A stretch of 64,000 nucleotides of DNA. Source: Terripilifer sp031921685 (GTDB taxonomy: Bacteria; Pseudomonadota; Alphaproteobacteria; Rhizobiales; Beijerinckiaceae). The notes below the pieces were generated by a model. The model worked only from the letters and a program-made list of their open reading frames with translations, did no database searches and had not been told where the DNA came from. This document shows positions 1 through 9,198 of the stretch, one piece after another (the stretch's first letter is position 1; every line of letters begins with the position of its first letter). The translations under genes and the position numbers were made by a program. The stretch is from contig NZ_JAPDHU010000004.1 in the NCBI RefSeq assembly GCF_031921685.1, positions 434,001 to 498,000 of the forward strand. Reading direction: 5' to 3'.

Positions 1-24
1 GTCACGTGCGGCAGTGACAAAAAA

Positions 25-49
25 ATCCGCCGGTGAAGTACCGGCGGAT
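25..49 (-). terminator. Intrinsic terminator of the small secreted-protein gene
   Basis: A perfect 10-bp stem (ATCCGCCGGT / ACCGGCGGAT) with a 5-nt loop is followed on the minus strand by a run of T residues (an A run on the plus strand just before position 25). It lies about 95 bp past the stop of the minus-strand gene at 145-507 and is placed to end its transcript. Confidence 0.8.
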
Positions 50-144
50 GAGGAGGTTGGGGGAGAACCGCGGCTGGCGGCCGATGGGGCGGTTCTCTTT
101 TCATTTAATGCCGAGATAATTCATTTGTTCCCATCATCAGAGAA

Positions 145-507
145 TTAACGTGTTGGTCTGCCGCCCGATGTACCTGGATCACTGTTCTGCTGTTTGAGAT
201 CATTGCTTCTCTGTTCGCGCCTGTCTTGAGGTGTCGTTGCGCCGGGCACGCCCGGAGGTGCCATGCCGGCGGCGCCCGTTGAGCCCTGTCCTGTCGTGCT
301 TTGTTTGGCATCGTCGGTCCGCTGTTCGCGGCGATCCTGCCGATCGACGCCGACACCCGGAGCACCTGATGGCGCTCGCGCGCCAGGTCTCGTGCCTGAA
401 TCCGTCGTATTGTCGGTTGGTCTGGTGTTGCTGGGCGCCGGTGCCTGCGCGAAGGCAGGCACGGCCAGCATCGCTGCCAGACCGACAGCGGTTGCAATCT
501 TCGTCAT
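145..507 (-). CDS. Small secreted protein with two DRREQR repeats, function unknown
   Basis: This 120-residue protein opens with a Sec-type signal peptide (MTKIATAVGLAAMLAVPAFA, cleavage expected near residue 20). The mature part is Pro/Gly/Thr-rich, strongly polar and probably disordered. It holds two copies of a QDRREQR-x-x-D-x-KQ segment about 45 residues apart, so an internal duplication is visible. No catalytic or metal-binding signature is present. It is divergent from the RND efflux operon, with a 205-bp shared upstream region, so a periplasmic stress or efflux-related role is possible but unproven. I do not recognise a family. The start is followed at once by the signal peptide and has AGGAG-like bases upstream. 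Confidence 0.7.
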   Translation of the reverse strand: MTKIATAVGLAAMLAVPAFAQAPAPSNTRPTDNTTDSGTRPGARAPSGAPGVGVDRQDRREQRTDDAKQSTTGQGSTGAAGMAPPGVPGATTPQDRREQRSNDLKQQNSDPGTSGGRPTR

Positions 508-712
508 TGGCCTCTCCTTTTGCCTTACAGGAGGTCAATCAATTCGCAGGACGATCGTTCCGCCCAAAAAGAACGCGTGGGTCGCGGCGAATTGATCGGC
601 GATTTGTGCCGAAAATCTTGCGGTCAGCTTCGCGTCAGTTCGCGGTCAGGCTTTTGTCAGTCTGCGCGCCTATCGCAAAAGCAGATCGCAACATTATTTT
701 CGAGGCATCGCC

Positions 713-1957
713 GTGGTTGATACTTCCAGCAGCCGGAAACCGGTCTGGCGCGCGCTGCCTTATGTCGCTGGCGTCGTCGCCGTCGGTGGGGTTTTGGCCT
801 GGGCGCTGCCGTCGCAGACCGCGCCGAAGCCCGAGACCTCGGAGGGTGGCCGCAAAATATCCACGCCAGCCACCTCTTCCTTCAAAATGTCCGAAGCGCA
901 AATCGCTTCCGTCACGCTCGAACCGGCAATCGAAATGCGCTTTCGTTCGACCTTGACCACCGATGGCAAGATCGCGGTCAACGAAGATGAAGCCACGCCG
1001 ATCTATCCGGCCTATTCGGGCCGGGTCATTCGGATTCTCGCCAAGCCTGGCGATCAGGTCGAACGTGGACAGGTGCTGTTCACGGTCGAAGCCGCCGATA
1101 TGGTTCAGGCGCAGTCCGATTTCATTGCCGCCGTCGCCACGCTCAACAAAGCGCTCTCGCAGGAAAACCTCACCAAGATCGCTGAAAAGCGTTCGCATGA
1201 TCTCTATCTCGTTCACGCGCTGGCGCAGAAGGATTGGCAGCAGGCTCAGGCCGACCTGACCGCCGCGCAGAATGACGTGCGCTCTGGCAAAGTCGCGGTC
1301 GAGGCCGCGAGCAATCGTTTGCGTCTGCTCGGCCGCACGGACCAGGAGATCGAACGCTTCAAGAATGAAGGACGTATCAGCGCCGAGACGCCCATTTATG
1401 CGCCACTCAGCGGCACGGTGGTGCAGCGCAAGATCGGACCGGGCCAATTCATTTCGGGCGGCGGCAGCGATCCGGCGTTCGTAATTGGCGACCTCTCATC
1501 CGTCTGGGTCGTCGCCAATGTGCGCGAAAGCGATGCCAGCGCGATCCGCCTCGGTCAACCGATCAGCGTGTCCCTGTTGGCCTATTCCGGGCAGCGGTTT
1601 CAGGCGACCGTCGATTACATCTCTTCCTCGGTCGATCCATCCTCACGCCGTTTGCAAGTGCGCGGCACCATCGCTAACCCGGATCGCAAATTGCGGCCGG
1701 AAATGTTCGCCAGTGCGACGATCGATGTTGCCAGCGAAACCTCTTCCGTCGGCATTCCGCGCCATGCCTTGATCTATGAGGGCGACAACATCCGCCTCTG
1801 GATTTACCGCAATGGCGAGATCACGCCACGTAACGTGACGACGGGCTTGGTCAACGGCGATTTCGTCGAAATCAAAAGCGGCCTGCGCCCCGGCGAAACC
1901 GTGGTGACGCGTGGCGGCCTGTTCATCGATCGTGCCAGCGTCGCCAGCGCCGGTTGA
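713..1957 (+). CDS. RND efflux periplasmic adaptor (HlyD/CzcB-CusB type)
   Basis: This 414-residue protein is the membrane-fusion subunit that would link an inner-membrane RND pump to an outer-membrane channel. The N-terminus has one hydrophobic segment (about residues 10-28) acting as anchor or signal. A barrel-sandwich/lipoyl half-motif follows (PAYSGRVIRILAKPGDQVERGQVLF), then an alpha-hairpin, a second lipoyl half (IYAPLSGTVVQRKIGPGQFI) and a beta-barrel. The start is GTG with GAGG 8 nt upstream. It is followed 30 bp later by the pump gene, so both are probably one transcript. The partner's family points to metal cations; no His-rich metal-binding tail is visible. No outer-membrane factor gene is adjacent. 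Confidence 0.9.
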   Translation: MVDTSSSRKPVWRALPYVAGVVAVGGVLAWALPSQTAPKPETSEGGRKISTPATSSFKMSEAQIASVTLEPAIEMRFRSTLTTDGKIAVNEDEATPIYPAYSGRVIRILAKPGDQVERGQVLFTVEAADMVQAQSDFIAAVATLNKALSQENLTKIAEKRSHDLYLVHALAQKDWQQAQADLTAAQNDVRSGKVAVEAASNRLRLLGRTDQEIERFKNEGRISAETPIYAPLSGTVVQRKIGPGQFISGGGSDPAFVIGDLSSVWVVANVRESDASAIRLGQPISVSLLAYSGQRFQATVDYISSSVDPSSRRLQVRGTIANPDRKLRPEMFASATIDVASETSSVGIPRHALIYEGDNIRLWIYRNGEITPRNVTTGLVNGDFVEIKSGLRPGETVVTRGGLFIDRASVASAG

Positions 1958-1987
1958 CGTCTTTAAATTCTGTTCGAGGGTAGGTCA

Positions 1988-4900
1988 GTGCATAAGCTGA
2001 TTGAATTCGCGCTGCGTCAGCGCGTCCTGGTGATCCTGCTGCTTGGTACCGTATTACTGGGCGGATTCGTCGCCTTTCAGAACCTCAATATCGAGGCTTA
2101 TCCCGATCCGGTGCCGCCGATGGTCGATATCGTCACGCAAAGCGATGGCATGTCGGCGGAAGAGGTCGAGCGCTATATCACCATTCCGATCGAAACGCAG
2201 GTTTCGGGTCTCCCGAATTCGCGCGTCATGCGGACCATTTCTCTCTATGGGCTGTCGGATGTGAAAGTTCAGTTCACCTTCGACTACAGCTATGAACAAG
2301 CGTTGCAACAGGTTCTCAATCGCCTTTCGCAATTGCCCAATCTGCCTAATGGCGCGCAGCCGACGATCTCGCCCGTTTCGCCGATTGGCGAAATCTACCG
2401 CTACAAACTTACGGGACCGCCGGGCTATAGCGTTCTCGACCTCAAGACCTTGCAGGATTGGGTGCTGCAGCGCCGGTTCCGCGCCATACCGGGCGTGATC
2501 GACGTGACGGGGTGGGGTGGCAAGACGAAAACCTACGAAGTTCAGGTCAAATTCGACAAGCTGGTGGCTTATGGGCTGACACTGCCGCAGGTTATCCAGG
2601 CCATCAACAATGCCAATATCAATGTCGGCGGCAATACGGTCGACATCGGCTCGCAATCGGCCGTCATTCGCGGTGTCGGTTCCATCCGCACCGTCGACGA
2701 TGTCCGCAACACCATGCTGACCCAGACCGGCGGCAGCGCTGTTTTGGTCAAGGATATCGCCGACGTCATCATCAGCAATCAGCCACGTCTCGGCATTGCC
2801 GGGAAAGACGATGACAACGACATCGTGCAAGGCATCGTCCTGATGCGGCGCGGCGAAAAGAGCATGCCGACGATTCTCAACGTGCATGCCGCCGTCGAGC
2901 AGATCAACACGTCCGGTGTCCTGCCGCCTGGGGTGAAGATCGAACGGATTTACGATCGTAAAGAGCTGATCGACCTGACGACCCATACCGTTCTGCACAA
3001 TATGATCGTCGGCATTCTTCTCGTCTTCCTCATCCAATGGCTGTTTCTCGGCGACCTTCGCAGCGCCATCATCGTCGCCACGACGATTCCTTTCTCCCTA
3101 TGTATCGCCATCGGCATCATGGTGATGCGCGGCGAATCCGCTAATCTGCTTTCCGTCGGGGCCATAGACTTTGGCTTGATCGTCGATGCCACGGTCATCA
3201 TGGTGGAGAATATCTTCCGCCATCTGGCGCATCGTTCGTCGCCGGGAAGCGTCGATCCGGCCGGGCCTTTTGGCCGCAACGGTAAGCTCAACATCATCTA
3301 TGGTTCGGCCGTGAGCATGAGCCGGGCGATCCTGTTTTCCGGTGCAATCATCATCGCCGCTTTTCTGCCGTTGTTTACGTTGAGCGGTGTCGAGGCGCAT
3401 ATCTTCGGACCCATGGCCAAGACCTATGCCTATGCCCTGGCTGGCGGTCTGTTCGGGACATTCCTTATTTCGCCGGCGCTCTCGGCTCTTCTCTTGCCGG
3501 AGCGCGTGCGCGAAACCGAGACCTGGCTGGTGCGCACGCTCGACAGGATCTACCGGCCGTTGCTGCGCAAGGCGTTGGACAATCCACGCCGCACGGTGGC
3601 CACTGCCGTCGTGCTGTTCGGCTGCGCTCTCGCGGCCGGTCGCGGCCTCGGTCTTGAATTCTTGCCGAAGCTTGAAGAAGGCAATCTGTGGATCCGTGCC
3701 ACTATGCCCGCGACCATCTCGCTCACCGAAGGCAATGGCTACGTGAATCAGATCCGCGCGGTCATCGAAGCCGTGCCGGAAGTGCAATCGGTTGTGTCGC
3801 AGCACGGGCGCCCCGACGATGGCACCGATGCGACCGGTTTCTTCAACGCTGAATTCTTCGCGCCGCTGGTGCCGGCCGGGAGCTGGCGGCCTGGCATGAA
3901 CAAGGACAAACTGACCGCCGAAATTCTCGAACGGCTGCAAAACCGTTTTCCCGGCATCGAGTTCAACTTCTCGCAATATCTGCAAGACAACGTCGCCGAG
4001 GCAGTCTCTGGCGTGAAAGGCGAGAACTCGATCAAGCTGTTCGGCAACGACCTGGCGGTGCTGACGGACACGGCCAATAAGATCAAGGCGGTTCTGGCCA
4101 CCGTGCCGGGCATCAAGGATCTTTCGGTCTTCACGTCGCTTGGCCAGCCGACGATCCAGATCGACGTCGATCGCGAGCGTGCTTCTCGCTATGGTCTGGC
4201 GCCGGGCGATATCAACACGGCGATCCACGCGGCGATCGGCGGCCAATCCGCTGGCGATCTCTATGAGAACGGCAGCGATCGTCATTTCCCGATCATCGTG
4301 CGGCTGTCGCCGGAATTCCGCCAGAGCGCGGAGGCCATTCGCAATCTGACGATCGGCGTTCAAGGCGCCAACGGATCGATCTCGCAAATTCCGCTCAGCG
4401 ATGTCGCCACCGTTCAGCTCGTCACGGGGGCCTCCTACATCTATCGCGAACAGCAGGAGCGCTACCTGCCAATCAAGTTTAGCGTCCGCGATCGCGATCT
4501 GGGTGGCGCCATTGAGGAGGCACAGCGACGCATCGCCGAGGAGGTCAAGCTGCCGCCGGGCATGCGTCTCGAATGGGTCGGCGAATTCGGTAATCTGAAA
4601 GATGCGATCGCGCGTCTTCAAGTGGTCGTTCCGCTCACTTTGTTGCTGATCGCCTTGCTGCTCTATCTTAACTTCTCATCCCTCATCGATACGTTTCTGG
4701 CGATGTCCGTCATCCCAATGGCATTGGTCGGCGGTGTCGTCACACTGTTCTTGACCGGCACGGCCTTCAGCGTATCGGCGGCCATGGGATTCATCGCGCT
4801 GTTCGGCATATCGGTGATGGAGGGCGTCATTCTGCTGACGACCTTCAACGCATTGATCGATGAAGGTGTCGAGCGAGCAAAGGCGATCTATGAGGCGGCG

Positions 4901-5155
4901 ACGATCCGCATGCGGCCGGTGATGATGACATGCGTCGCGGCCTGCGTCGGCCTGTTCCCGGCGGCGGTCTCCACCGGCATCGGCTCGCAGGTGCAAAAGC
5001 CCTTGGCCATGGTGGTCGTCGGCGGCATTCTATTGGCGCCGATCCTGATCCTGATTTATCTGCCGCTGCTCATCGGCTTCTGCTCGCGGCGCAAGCCCGT
5101 GACCAATGAAGCGGATGCGGCGAGCCTGCCGCAAGCGCAACCGGGCCATATGTGA
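1988..5155 (+). CDS. Heavy-metal-type RND efflux pump (CzcA/CusA family)
   Basis: This is a 1055-residue inner-membrane proton-driven exporter of the usual length for the HME-RND family. It has an N-terminal membrane helix, a large periplasmic porter domain, the GAIDFGLIVDATVIMVEN segment in TM4 (Asp394 and Asp399, the proton-relay acidic residues typical of CzcA/CusA), a second periplasmic domain and a C-terminal bundle of six helices. The start is GTG with GAGGGTAGG upstream. It forms an operon with the adaptor gene. Cation choice (Co/Zn/Cd versus Cu/Ag) cannot be decided by eye. An outer-membrane channel must come from elsewhere in the genome. Confidence 0.92.
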   Translation: MHKLIEFALRQRVLVILLLGTVLLGGFVAFQNLNIEAYPDPVPPMVDIVTQSDGMSAEEVERYITIPIETQVSGLPNSRVMRTISLYGLSDVKVQFTFDYSYEQALQQVLNRLSQLPNLPNGAQPTISPVSPIGEIYRYKLTGPPGYSVLDLKTLQDWVLQRRFRAIPGVIDVTGWGGKTKTYEVQVKFDKLVAYGLTLPQVIQAINNANINVGGNTVDIGSQSAVIRGVGSIRTVDDVRNTMLTQTGGSAVLVKDIADVIISNQPRLGIAGKDDDNDIVQGIVLMRRGEKSMPTILNVHAAVEQINTSGVLPPGVKIERIYDRKELIDLTTHTVLHNMIVGILLVFLIQWLFLGDLRSAIIVATTIPFSLCIAIGIMVMRGESANLLSVGAIDFGLIVDATVIMVENIFRHLAHRSSPGSVDPAGPFGRNGKLNIIYGSAVSMSRAILFSGAIIIAAFLPLFTLSGVEAHIFGPMAKTYAYALAGGLFGTFLISPALSALLLPERVRETETWLVRTLDRIYRPLLRKALDNPRRTVATAVVLFGCALAAGRGLGLEFLPKLEEGNLWIRATMPATISLTEGNGYVNQIRAVIEAVPEVQSVVSQHGRPDDGTDATGFFNAEFFAPLVPAGSWRPGMNKDKLTAEILERLQNRFPGIEFNFSQYLQDNVAEAVSGVKGENSIKLFGNDLAVLTDTANKIKAVLATVPGIKDLSVFTSLGQPTIQIDVDRERASRYGLAPGDINTAIHAAIGGQSAGDLYENGSDRHFPIIVRLSPEFRQSAEAIRNLTIGVQGANGSISQIPLSDVATVQLVTGASYIYREQQERYLPIKFSVRDRDLGGAIEEAQRRIAEEVKLPPGMRLEWVGEFGNLKDAIARLQVVVPLTLLLIALLLYLNFSSLIDTFLAMSVIPMALVGGVVTLFLTGTAFSVSAAMGFIALFGISVMEGVILLTTFNALIDEGVERAKAIYEAATIRMRPVMMTCVAACVGLFPAAVSTGIGSQVQKPLAMVVVGGILLAPILILIYLPLLIGFCSRRKPVTNEADAASLPQAQPGHM

Positions 5156-5165
5156 GCTTGAAAAG

Positions 5166-5195
5166 GCGGGGAGGGGCATGGGCCAGCCTCCCCGC
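5166..5195. terminator. Hairpin between convergent RND pump and fpr genes
   Basis: Arms GCGGGGAGG (5166-5174) and CCTCCCCGC (5187-5195) form a perfect 9-bp stem in the 46-bp gap between two converging genes. On the minus strand it is followed by CTTTT, which favours termination of fpr. On the plus strand the downstream sequence is ATTTGG, so it may work weakly in both directions. Confidence 0.65.
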
Positions 5196-5201
5196 ATTTG
5201 G

Positions 5202-5975
5202 TCAGCGTTCCACGAACGCCTTTTCGATGACGAAATGGCCGGGTTCGCTGTGATTGCCTTCGTCGAAGCCGCGTTCCTCGAAGAGGCGCCGCAGATCTTC
5301 CAGCATGCTCGGATTGCCGCACAGCATTACGCGGTCGGTTTCGCGGTCGAGATGCGGCAGGCCGATATCGTCGAACATCTTGCCGGATTCGATGAGATCG
5401 GTGACGCGGCCACGATTTTGGAAGGGCTCGCGGGTCACCGTCGGATAGTAGATCAGCTTGTCATTGACGAAGTCGGCTAGCACTTCGTCTTCGCGCACGC
5501 GCGCGACGAGCTTTTCGCCATAGGTCAGTTCCGACACGAGGCGGCAGCCGTGCACGAGTACGACCTTCTCGTAGAGATCATAGATCTCGGGGTCCTTGAT
5601 CAGGCTTGCGAAGGGCGCGAGGCCCGTGCCCGTCGACAGCAGCAGCAGGCGCTTGCCCGGATGCAGATTGTCGGTGACCAGGGTGCCGGTCGCCTTGCGG
5701 CCGACGAGAATGATGTCGCCTTCCTTGATCTTCTGCAGGCGCGAGGTCAGCGGACCATCGGGCACCTTGATAGAAAAGAACTCGAGGTTCTCTTCATAAT
5801 TGGCGCTCGCCATGCTGTAGGCGCGCAACAACGGCCGGCCCTCGACTTCGAGGCCCATCATCGTGAACTGGCCGTTCAAAAAGCGGAAACCGGGATCGCG
5901 GGTGGTGGTGAAGCTGAACAGCGTGTCGGTCCAGTGGCGGACCGAGAGGACTTGTTCCTTGTTGAAGGCTGACAT
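5202..5975 (-). CDS. fpr: Ferredoxin--NADP+ reductase
   Basis: This 257-residue FAD enzyme transfers electrons between NADP(H) and ferredoxin or flavodoxin, and in bacteria is often tied to oxidative stress and iron-sulfur repair. The FAD-binding motif RAYSMAS lies near residue 51. The nucleotide-binding loop STGTGLAPF and the CGNPSM motif of the NADP domain are intact, and the C-terminus AFVER is of the short bacterial type. It is monocistronic, converging on the RND pump gene with a hairpin between them. The 240-bp upstream region is shared with the divergent DOPA-dioxygenase-like gene. Confidence 0.93.
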   Translation of the reverse strand: MSAFNKEQVLSVRHWTDTLFSFTTTRDPGFRFLNGQFTMMGLEVEGRPLLRAYSMASANYEENLEFFSIKVPDGPLTSRLQKIKEGDIILVGRKATGTLVTDNLHPGKRLLLLSTGTGLAPFASLIKDPEIYDLYEKVVLVHGCRLVSELTYGEKLVARVREDEVLADFVNDKLIYYPTVTREPFQNRGRVTDLIESGKMFDDIGLPHLDRETDRVMLCGNPSMLEDLRRLFEERGFDEGNHSEPGHFVIEKAFVER

Positions 5976-6102
5976 ACTGGCTCGTTGATTTCAGGTTTGG
6001 CCGGCGCGACCCTAACAGCTAAGCTGAAGAAGGGCCCCGCAGACGACAGGGACGGGGTTCGCTTGTCAAGTCGCTATTTATCATTATTCTAATGTAGAAA
6101 TA

Positions 6103-6130
6103 TTGATATCACCTATTTAATAGGTATAAT
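6103..6130 (+). promoter_or_regulatory. Sigma70-like promoter with a 15-bp palindromic operator in its spacer
   Basis: TTGATA (6103-6108) and TATAAT (6125-6130) are separated by 16 nt in an unusually AT-rich stretch. The spacer contains the perfect inverted repeat ACCTATTTAATAGGT (6111-6125), whose last base overlaps the -10 element. It points at the gene starting at 6217. Placement between -35 and -10 is typical of a repressor site. The regulator is not identified. Confidence 0.6.
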
Positions 6131-6216
6131 TGAATAAGCCGTCTGTCAATCGCTTGCGATTGCGGCGGAGATATGCGCGGATCGCTCAGCTTCGAAAATT
6201 GCAGCGGAAATGAACG

Positions 6217-6633
6217 ATGAAGACACCCCACGCGCTCGACACCATCATCGGCTACCACGCCCATATCTATTTCAAGGACGCGGCCGAGCGGGCCGTGGCC
6301 GAGACCCTGCGGGCGCAGATCGGCGAGCGCTTTCGCGTCCAGCTGGGCCGATGGCATGACCGGCTCGTCGGCCCGCATGCGCGGCCGATGTATCAGGTGG
6401 CGTTCGAGGTCGACCAATTCGCCGCTTTCGTGCCTTGGTTGATGATCAATCGGGCCGGCCTGACCATTCTCGTCCATCCCGACACCCGCCACCCGCGCCA
6501 GGACCATCTGGTCAATGCGCTGTGGTTCGGCGAAGTGCTGCCGATCCTCAATGTCGAGCAACTGCCGGTGTCGACTGTCGGCGAGCCGGATGAGACGATC
6601 ACGCCCAATACGACGCCGACCCTGGCCGCTTGA
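6217..6633 (+). CDS. DOPA 4,5-dioxygenase family protein
   Basis: This 138-residue small cupin-like protein resembles the DOPA 4,5-dioxygenase (extradiol ring-cleavage) family. The conserved histidines are visible as YHAHIYF near residue 10, the RWHDRLVGPH segment with PMYQ following, and ILVHP near residue 87. The length is usual for bacterial members, whose true substrates are often unknown. It lies downstream of a promoter with an embedded operator and 109 bp before an amidohydrolase of the ACMSD-like superfamily, which suggests a shared aromatic-degradation role (inference). Confidence 0.8.
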   Translation: MKTPHALDTIIGYHAHIYFKDAAERAVAETLRAQIGERFRVQLGRWHDRLVGPHARPMYQVAFEVDQFAAFVPWLMINRAGLTILVHPDTRHPRQDHLVNALWFGEVLPILNVEQLPVSTVGEPDETITPNTTPTLAA

Positions 6634-6742
6634 TCCGCCCCAGCTTTGCAGTGGAGCGAGGTTGCATATCAGGGTCCATGATAGTTAGTATGCGGCCGCG
6701 CGAGGGGCGCGGTTTGGCAAGGCGATTTGGCAAGGCGAGACG

Positions 6743-7615
6743 ATGCTCGATTTAGATAATCTGGTGGCGATTGACGTTCACACCCATGCGGAGGGGCCGT
6801 GCGGTTGCCCATCATGGGAAGATTCCCGCGAACTGCAGGAGGGCATGAAGAAATATTTCAAAAAGGAATTCGAGCAGCCGACCATTCCGGAAATCGCCGA
6901 ATACTATCGCAAGCGGAAGATCGCTGTCGTCATCTTCACCGTCGATCACGAACACAATCTCGGCCACCGCCGCTATCCCAACGAGGAAGTGGCGACCTTG
7001 GCCAACGAAAATTCCGACATCATGATTCCCTTCGCCTCGATCGATCCGCACAAGGGCAAGCTTGGCGCGCGGGAGGCGAAGCGGCTGGTGCGCGATTTCG
7101 GCGTGCAGGGATTCAAATTCCATCCCTCGACCCAGGGTTTTCATCCCAGCGACCGCATGTGCTATCCGCTCTACGAAGCGATCGCCGAGACCGGCAAGCC
7201 GGCTCTGTTTCACACCGGCCAGACGGGCGTCGGTTCGGGCATGCGCGGCGGCTTCGGCATCAAGCTCGAATATTCCAACCCGATGTATCTCGATGCGGTG
7301 GCGGCTGACTTCCCGGATATGCCGATCATCATGGCGCATCCGTCCTTCCCCTGGCAGGAAGAAGCCTGCGCTGTCGCCTTGCACAAGCCCAACGTCTACA
7401 TCGACCTTTCCGGCTGGTCGCCGAAATATTTTCCGCCGATCCTCGTGCAATACGCCAATTCGCTGCTGAAGCACAAAGTGCTGTTCGGTTCGGACTTCCC
7501 GGCGATCACGCCGGATCGTTGGCTGAAGGATTTCGAAGCGATCGACATCAAGCCGGAAGTGCGTCCGCTGATCCTCAAGGAAAACGCCATCAAGCTGCTC
7601 AAGCTGCGCGGCTGA
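6743..7615 (+). CDS. Amidohydrolase-2 (ACMSD-like) family hydrolase
   Basis: This 290-residue TIM-barrel metallohydrolase has the N-terminal HTH metal motif (VDVHTHAEG style, residues 10-17), FHTG near residue 155, AHPSFPW near residue 198 and the late GSDFP motif near residue 250. These match the amidohydrolase_2 superfamily, which includes ACMSD decarboxylases and lactone hydrolases of aromatic degradation. SD-like purines (GGCGAGACG) precede the ATG. It follows the DOPA-dioxygenase-like gene on the same strand, so a joint ring-cleavage/hydrolysis pathway is plausible. The substrate is unknown. Confidence 0.85.
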   Translation: MLDLDNLVAIDVHTHAEGPCGCPSWEDSRELQEGMKKYFKKEFEQPTIPEIAEYYRKRKIAVVIFTVDHEHNLGHRRYPNEEVATLANENSDIMIPFASIDPHKGKLGAREAKRLVRDFGVQGFKFHPSTQGFHPSDRMCYPLYEAIAETGKPALFHTGQTGVGSGMRGGFGIKLEYSNPMYLDAVAADFPDMPIIMAHPSFPWQEEACAVALHKPNVYIDLSGWSPKYFPPILVQYANSLLKHKVLFGSDFPAITPDRWLKDFEAIDIKPEVRPLILKENAIKLLKLRG

Positions 7616-7633
7616 TCTCGAGGCAAAAGAACA

Positions 7634-7667
7634 GGGGCCGTCGGATGTGTCCGGCGGCCCCTTTTTT
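7634..7667 (+). terminator. Strong intrinsic terminator after the amidohydrolase gene
   Basis: A 12-bp stem (GGGGCCGTCGGA / TCCGGCGGCCCC, one G-T pair) with a TGTG loop is followed by six T residues, 18 bp past the amidohydrolase stop. It separates this unit from the converging permease gene. Confidence 0.92.
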
Positions 7668-7678
7668 GCGTGGGTATG

Positions 7679-9079
7679 TCAGGCGTGCTCGATCTTAGCA
7701 GCCGAGGTCGACGCTTCGGCCTGTGCCTCGTCCATGCTCTTGATGCCGTTGAAGAAGGCATTCAAGGCGACGGCGGAGATCGCGCACAGCAAGATGCCGG
7801 ATTCGAGCAGCGGATGCAGATCGTGTGGCAGGTTCTTGAAGAAGTTCGGCGCAGCCAGCGGGATCATGCCAAAGCCGACCGAAATCGCCACGATGAACAT
7901 GTTGTTGGCATTGCCCTTGAAGTCGACGCCGGTGAGGATGCGCGCGCCGGTCGCTGCCACCATGCCGAACATGACGAGGCCGGCTCCACCGAGTACCACG
8001 GTCGGCACCGCTTCGACCAGCGCCGCCATTTTCGGCAACAGGCCCAGCAGCAACAGGATGACACCGCCGGTGATCGTCACCCAGCGCGAGCGCACGCCCG
8101 TAACCCCGACGAGGCCGATGTTCTGCGAAAATGACGTATACGGGAAGGTGTTGAAGATGCCGCCGATGAGCGTGCCGACGCCGTCGGCGCGCAGGCCGCG
8201 TGTCAGATCGTTCTGTTTGACCTTGACGCCGGTCATTTCCCCTAGCGCCAGGAACATGCCGAGCGACTCGATCATCACCACGATCATGACGATGCACATG
8301 GTGAGCACGGGCACGAGATGGAATTTCGGCATGCCGAAATGAAACGGCGTGACGATGTCGAACCACGGCGCGGCGACCACCTTCTCGAAATGCATCACGC
8401 CCATCAGGGAAGCAATGATGCAGCCGATGACGATGCCGAGCAGAACCGAGATGTTGCGCAGAAAGCCGTCCGTCCATTTGATGATGGCCAGGATCACCAG
8501 CAGCACGAAGAAGGCGAGCCCCAGCCCCTGCACCTGTCCATAAGCCGGATTGGGAAACTGACCGGCTACCCCATCGACGACGCGCGTGAGAGTGGGGATG
8601 CCGCCGCCGGCCCAATTGATGCCGACGCGCATCAGCGAAATGCCGATGATCATGATGATCGTGCCGGTGACGACGGGCGGAAACAGCGGCAGCAGCCGAG
8701 AGATGAACGGCGCGACCAGCGTGCCGAATATGCCGGCGGCGATCACCGAGCCGAAAATACCGAGAATGCCGATCTCGGGCATGTTGGCCATGGTCAGCAT
8801 CGGCCCGACGGAGGCGAAGGTGACGCCCATCATCACTGGCAGGCGGATGCCCGTGCCCCAGATGCCATAGCTTTGCACCAAAGTGGCGATGCCGCAGGCG
8901 AAGAGATCGGCGCTGATCAGAAAGGCGACATCCTCGGGCGGCAGTTTCAGAGCGCGGCCGATGATCAAGGGGACGGCCACCGCACCCGCATACATCACCA
9001 GAACATGCTGCAGGCCGAGTGCCGTCAAAATGCCGAGCGGCAGCTTTTGATCGACTTTGCTTATATTTGAATCGCTCAT
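7679..9079 (-). CDS. NCS2 family nucleobase permease (urate/xanthine type)
   Basis: This 466-residue integral membrane protein of the nucleobase:cation symporter-2 family has about 12-14 hydrophobic helices. The family motif SQNIGLVGVTGVRSR is present in the second half, and the N-terminal LGLQHVLVMYAGAVAVPL segment is typical. I chose the internal ATG at 9079 because AAGGGGGATGTC stands just before it. It sits last in the minus-strand urate operon direction, 119 bp after the ammonia-lyase gene, so urate or xanthine uptake is the natural assignment. Substrate preference is inferred from context. Confidence 0.9.
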   Translation of the reverse strand: MSDSNISKVDQKLPLGILTALGLQHVLVMYAGAVAVPLIIGRALKLPPEDVAFLISADLFACGIATLVQSYGIWGTGIRLPVMMGVTFASVGPMLTMANMPEIGILGIFGSVIAAGIFGTLVAPFISRLLPLFPPVVTGTIIMIIGISLMRVGINWAGGGIPTLTRVVDGVAGQFPNPAYGQVQGLGLAFFVLLVILAIIKWTDGFLRNISVLLGIVIGCIIASLMGVMHFEKVVAAPWFDIVTPFHFGMPKFHLVPVLTMCIVMIVVMIESLGMFLALGEMTGVKVKQNDLTRGLRADGVGTLIGGIFNTFPYTSFSQNIGLVGVTGVRSRWVTITGGVILLLLGLLPKMAALVEAVPTVVLGGAGLVMFGMVAATGARILTGVDFKGNANNMFIVAISVGFGMIPLAAPNFFKNLPHDLHPLLESGILLCAISAVALNAFFNGIKSMDEAQAEASTSAAKIEHA

Positions 9080-9198
9080 GACATCCCCCTTCAGTTGGCG
9101 CGCTTCGATGCGCGCCAAAAGTCCTCCTCAACCGGTGCGCCATCCAAGCCCTCCAGCGAGGCGCGCCGGTTTCATGTCAAAGCGGTGGCGACCGCGAT

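Noticed and set aside
3098..4621. 507-codon minus-strand frame inside the RND pump gene
   Set aside because: The plus-strand frame is a full-length pump with intact motifs. The antisense frame is His/Arg/Asp-rich and featureless.
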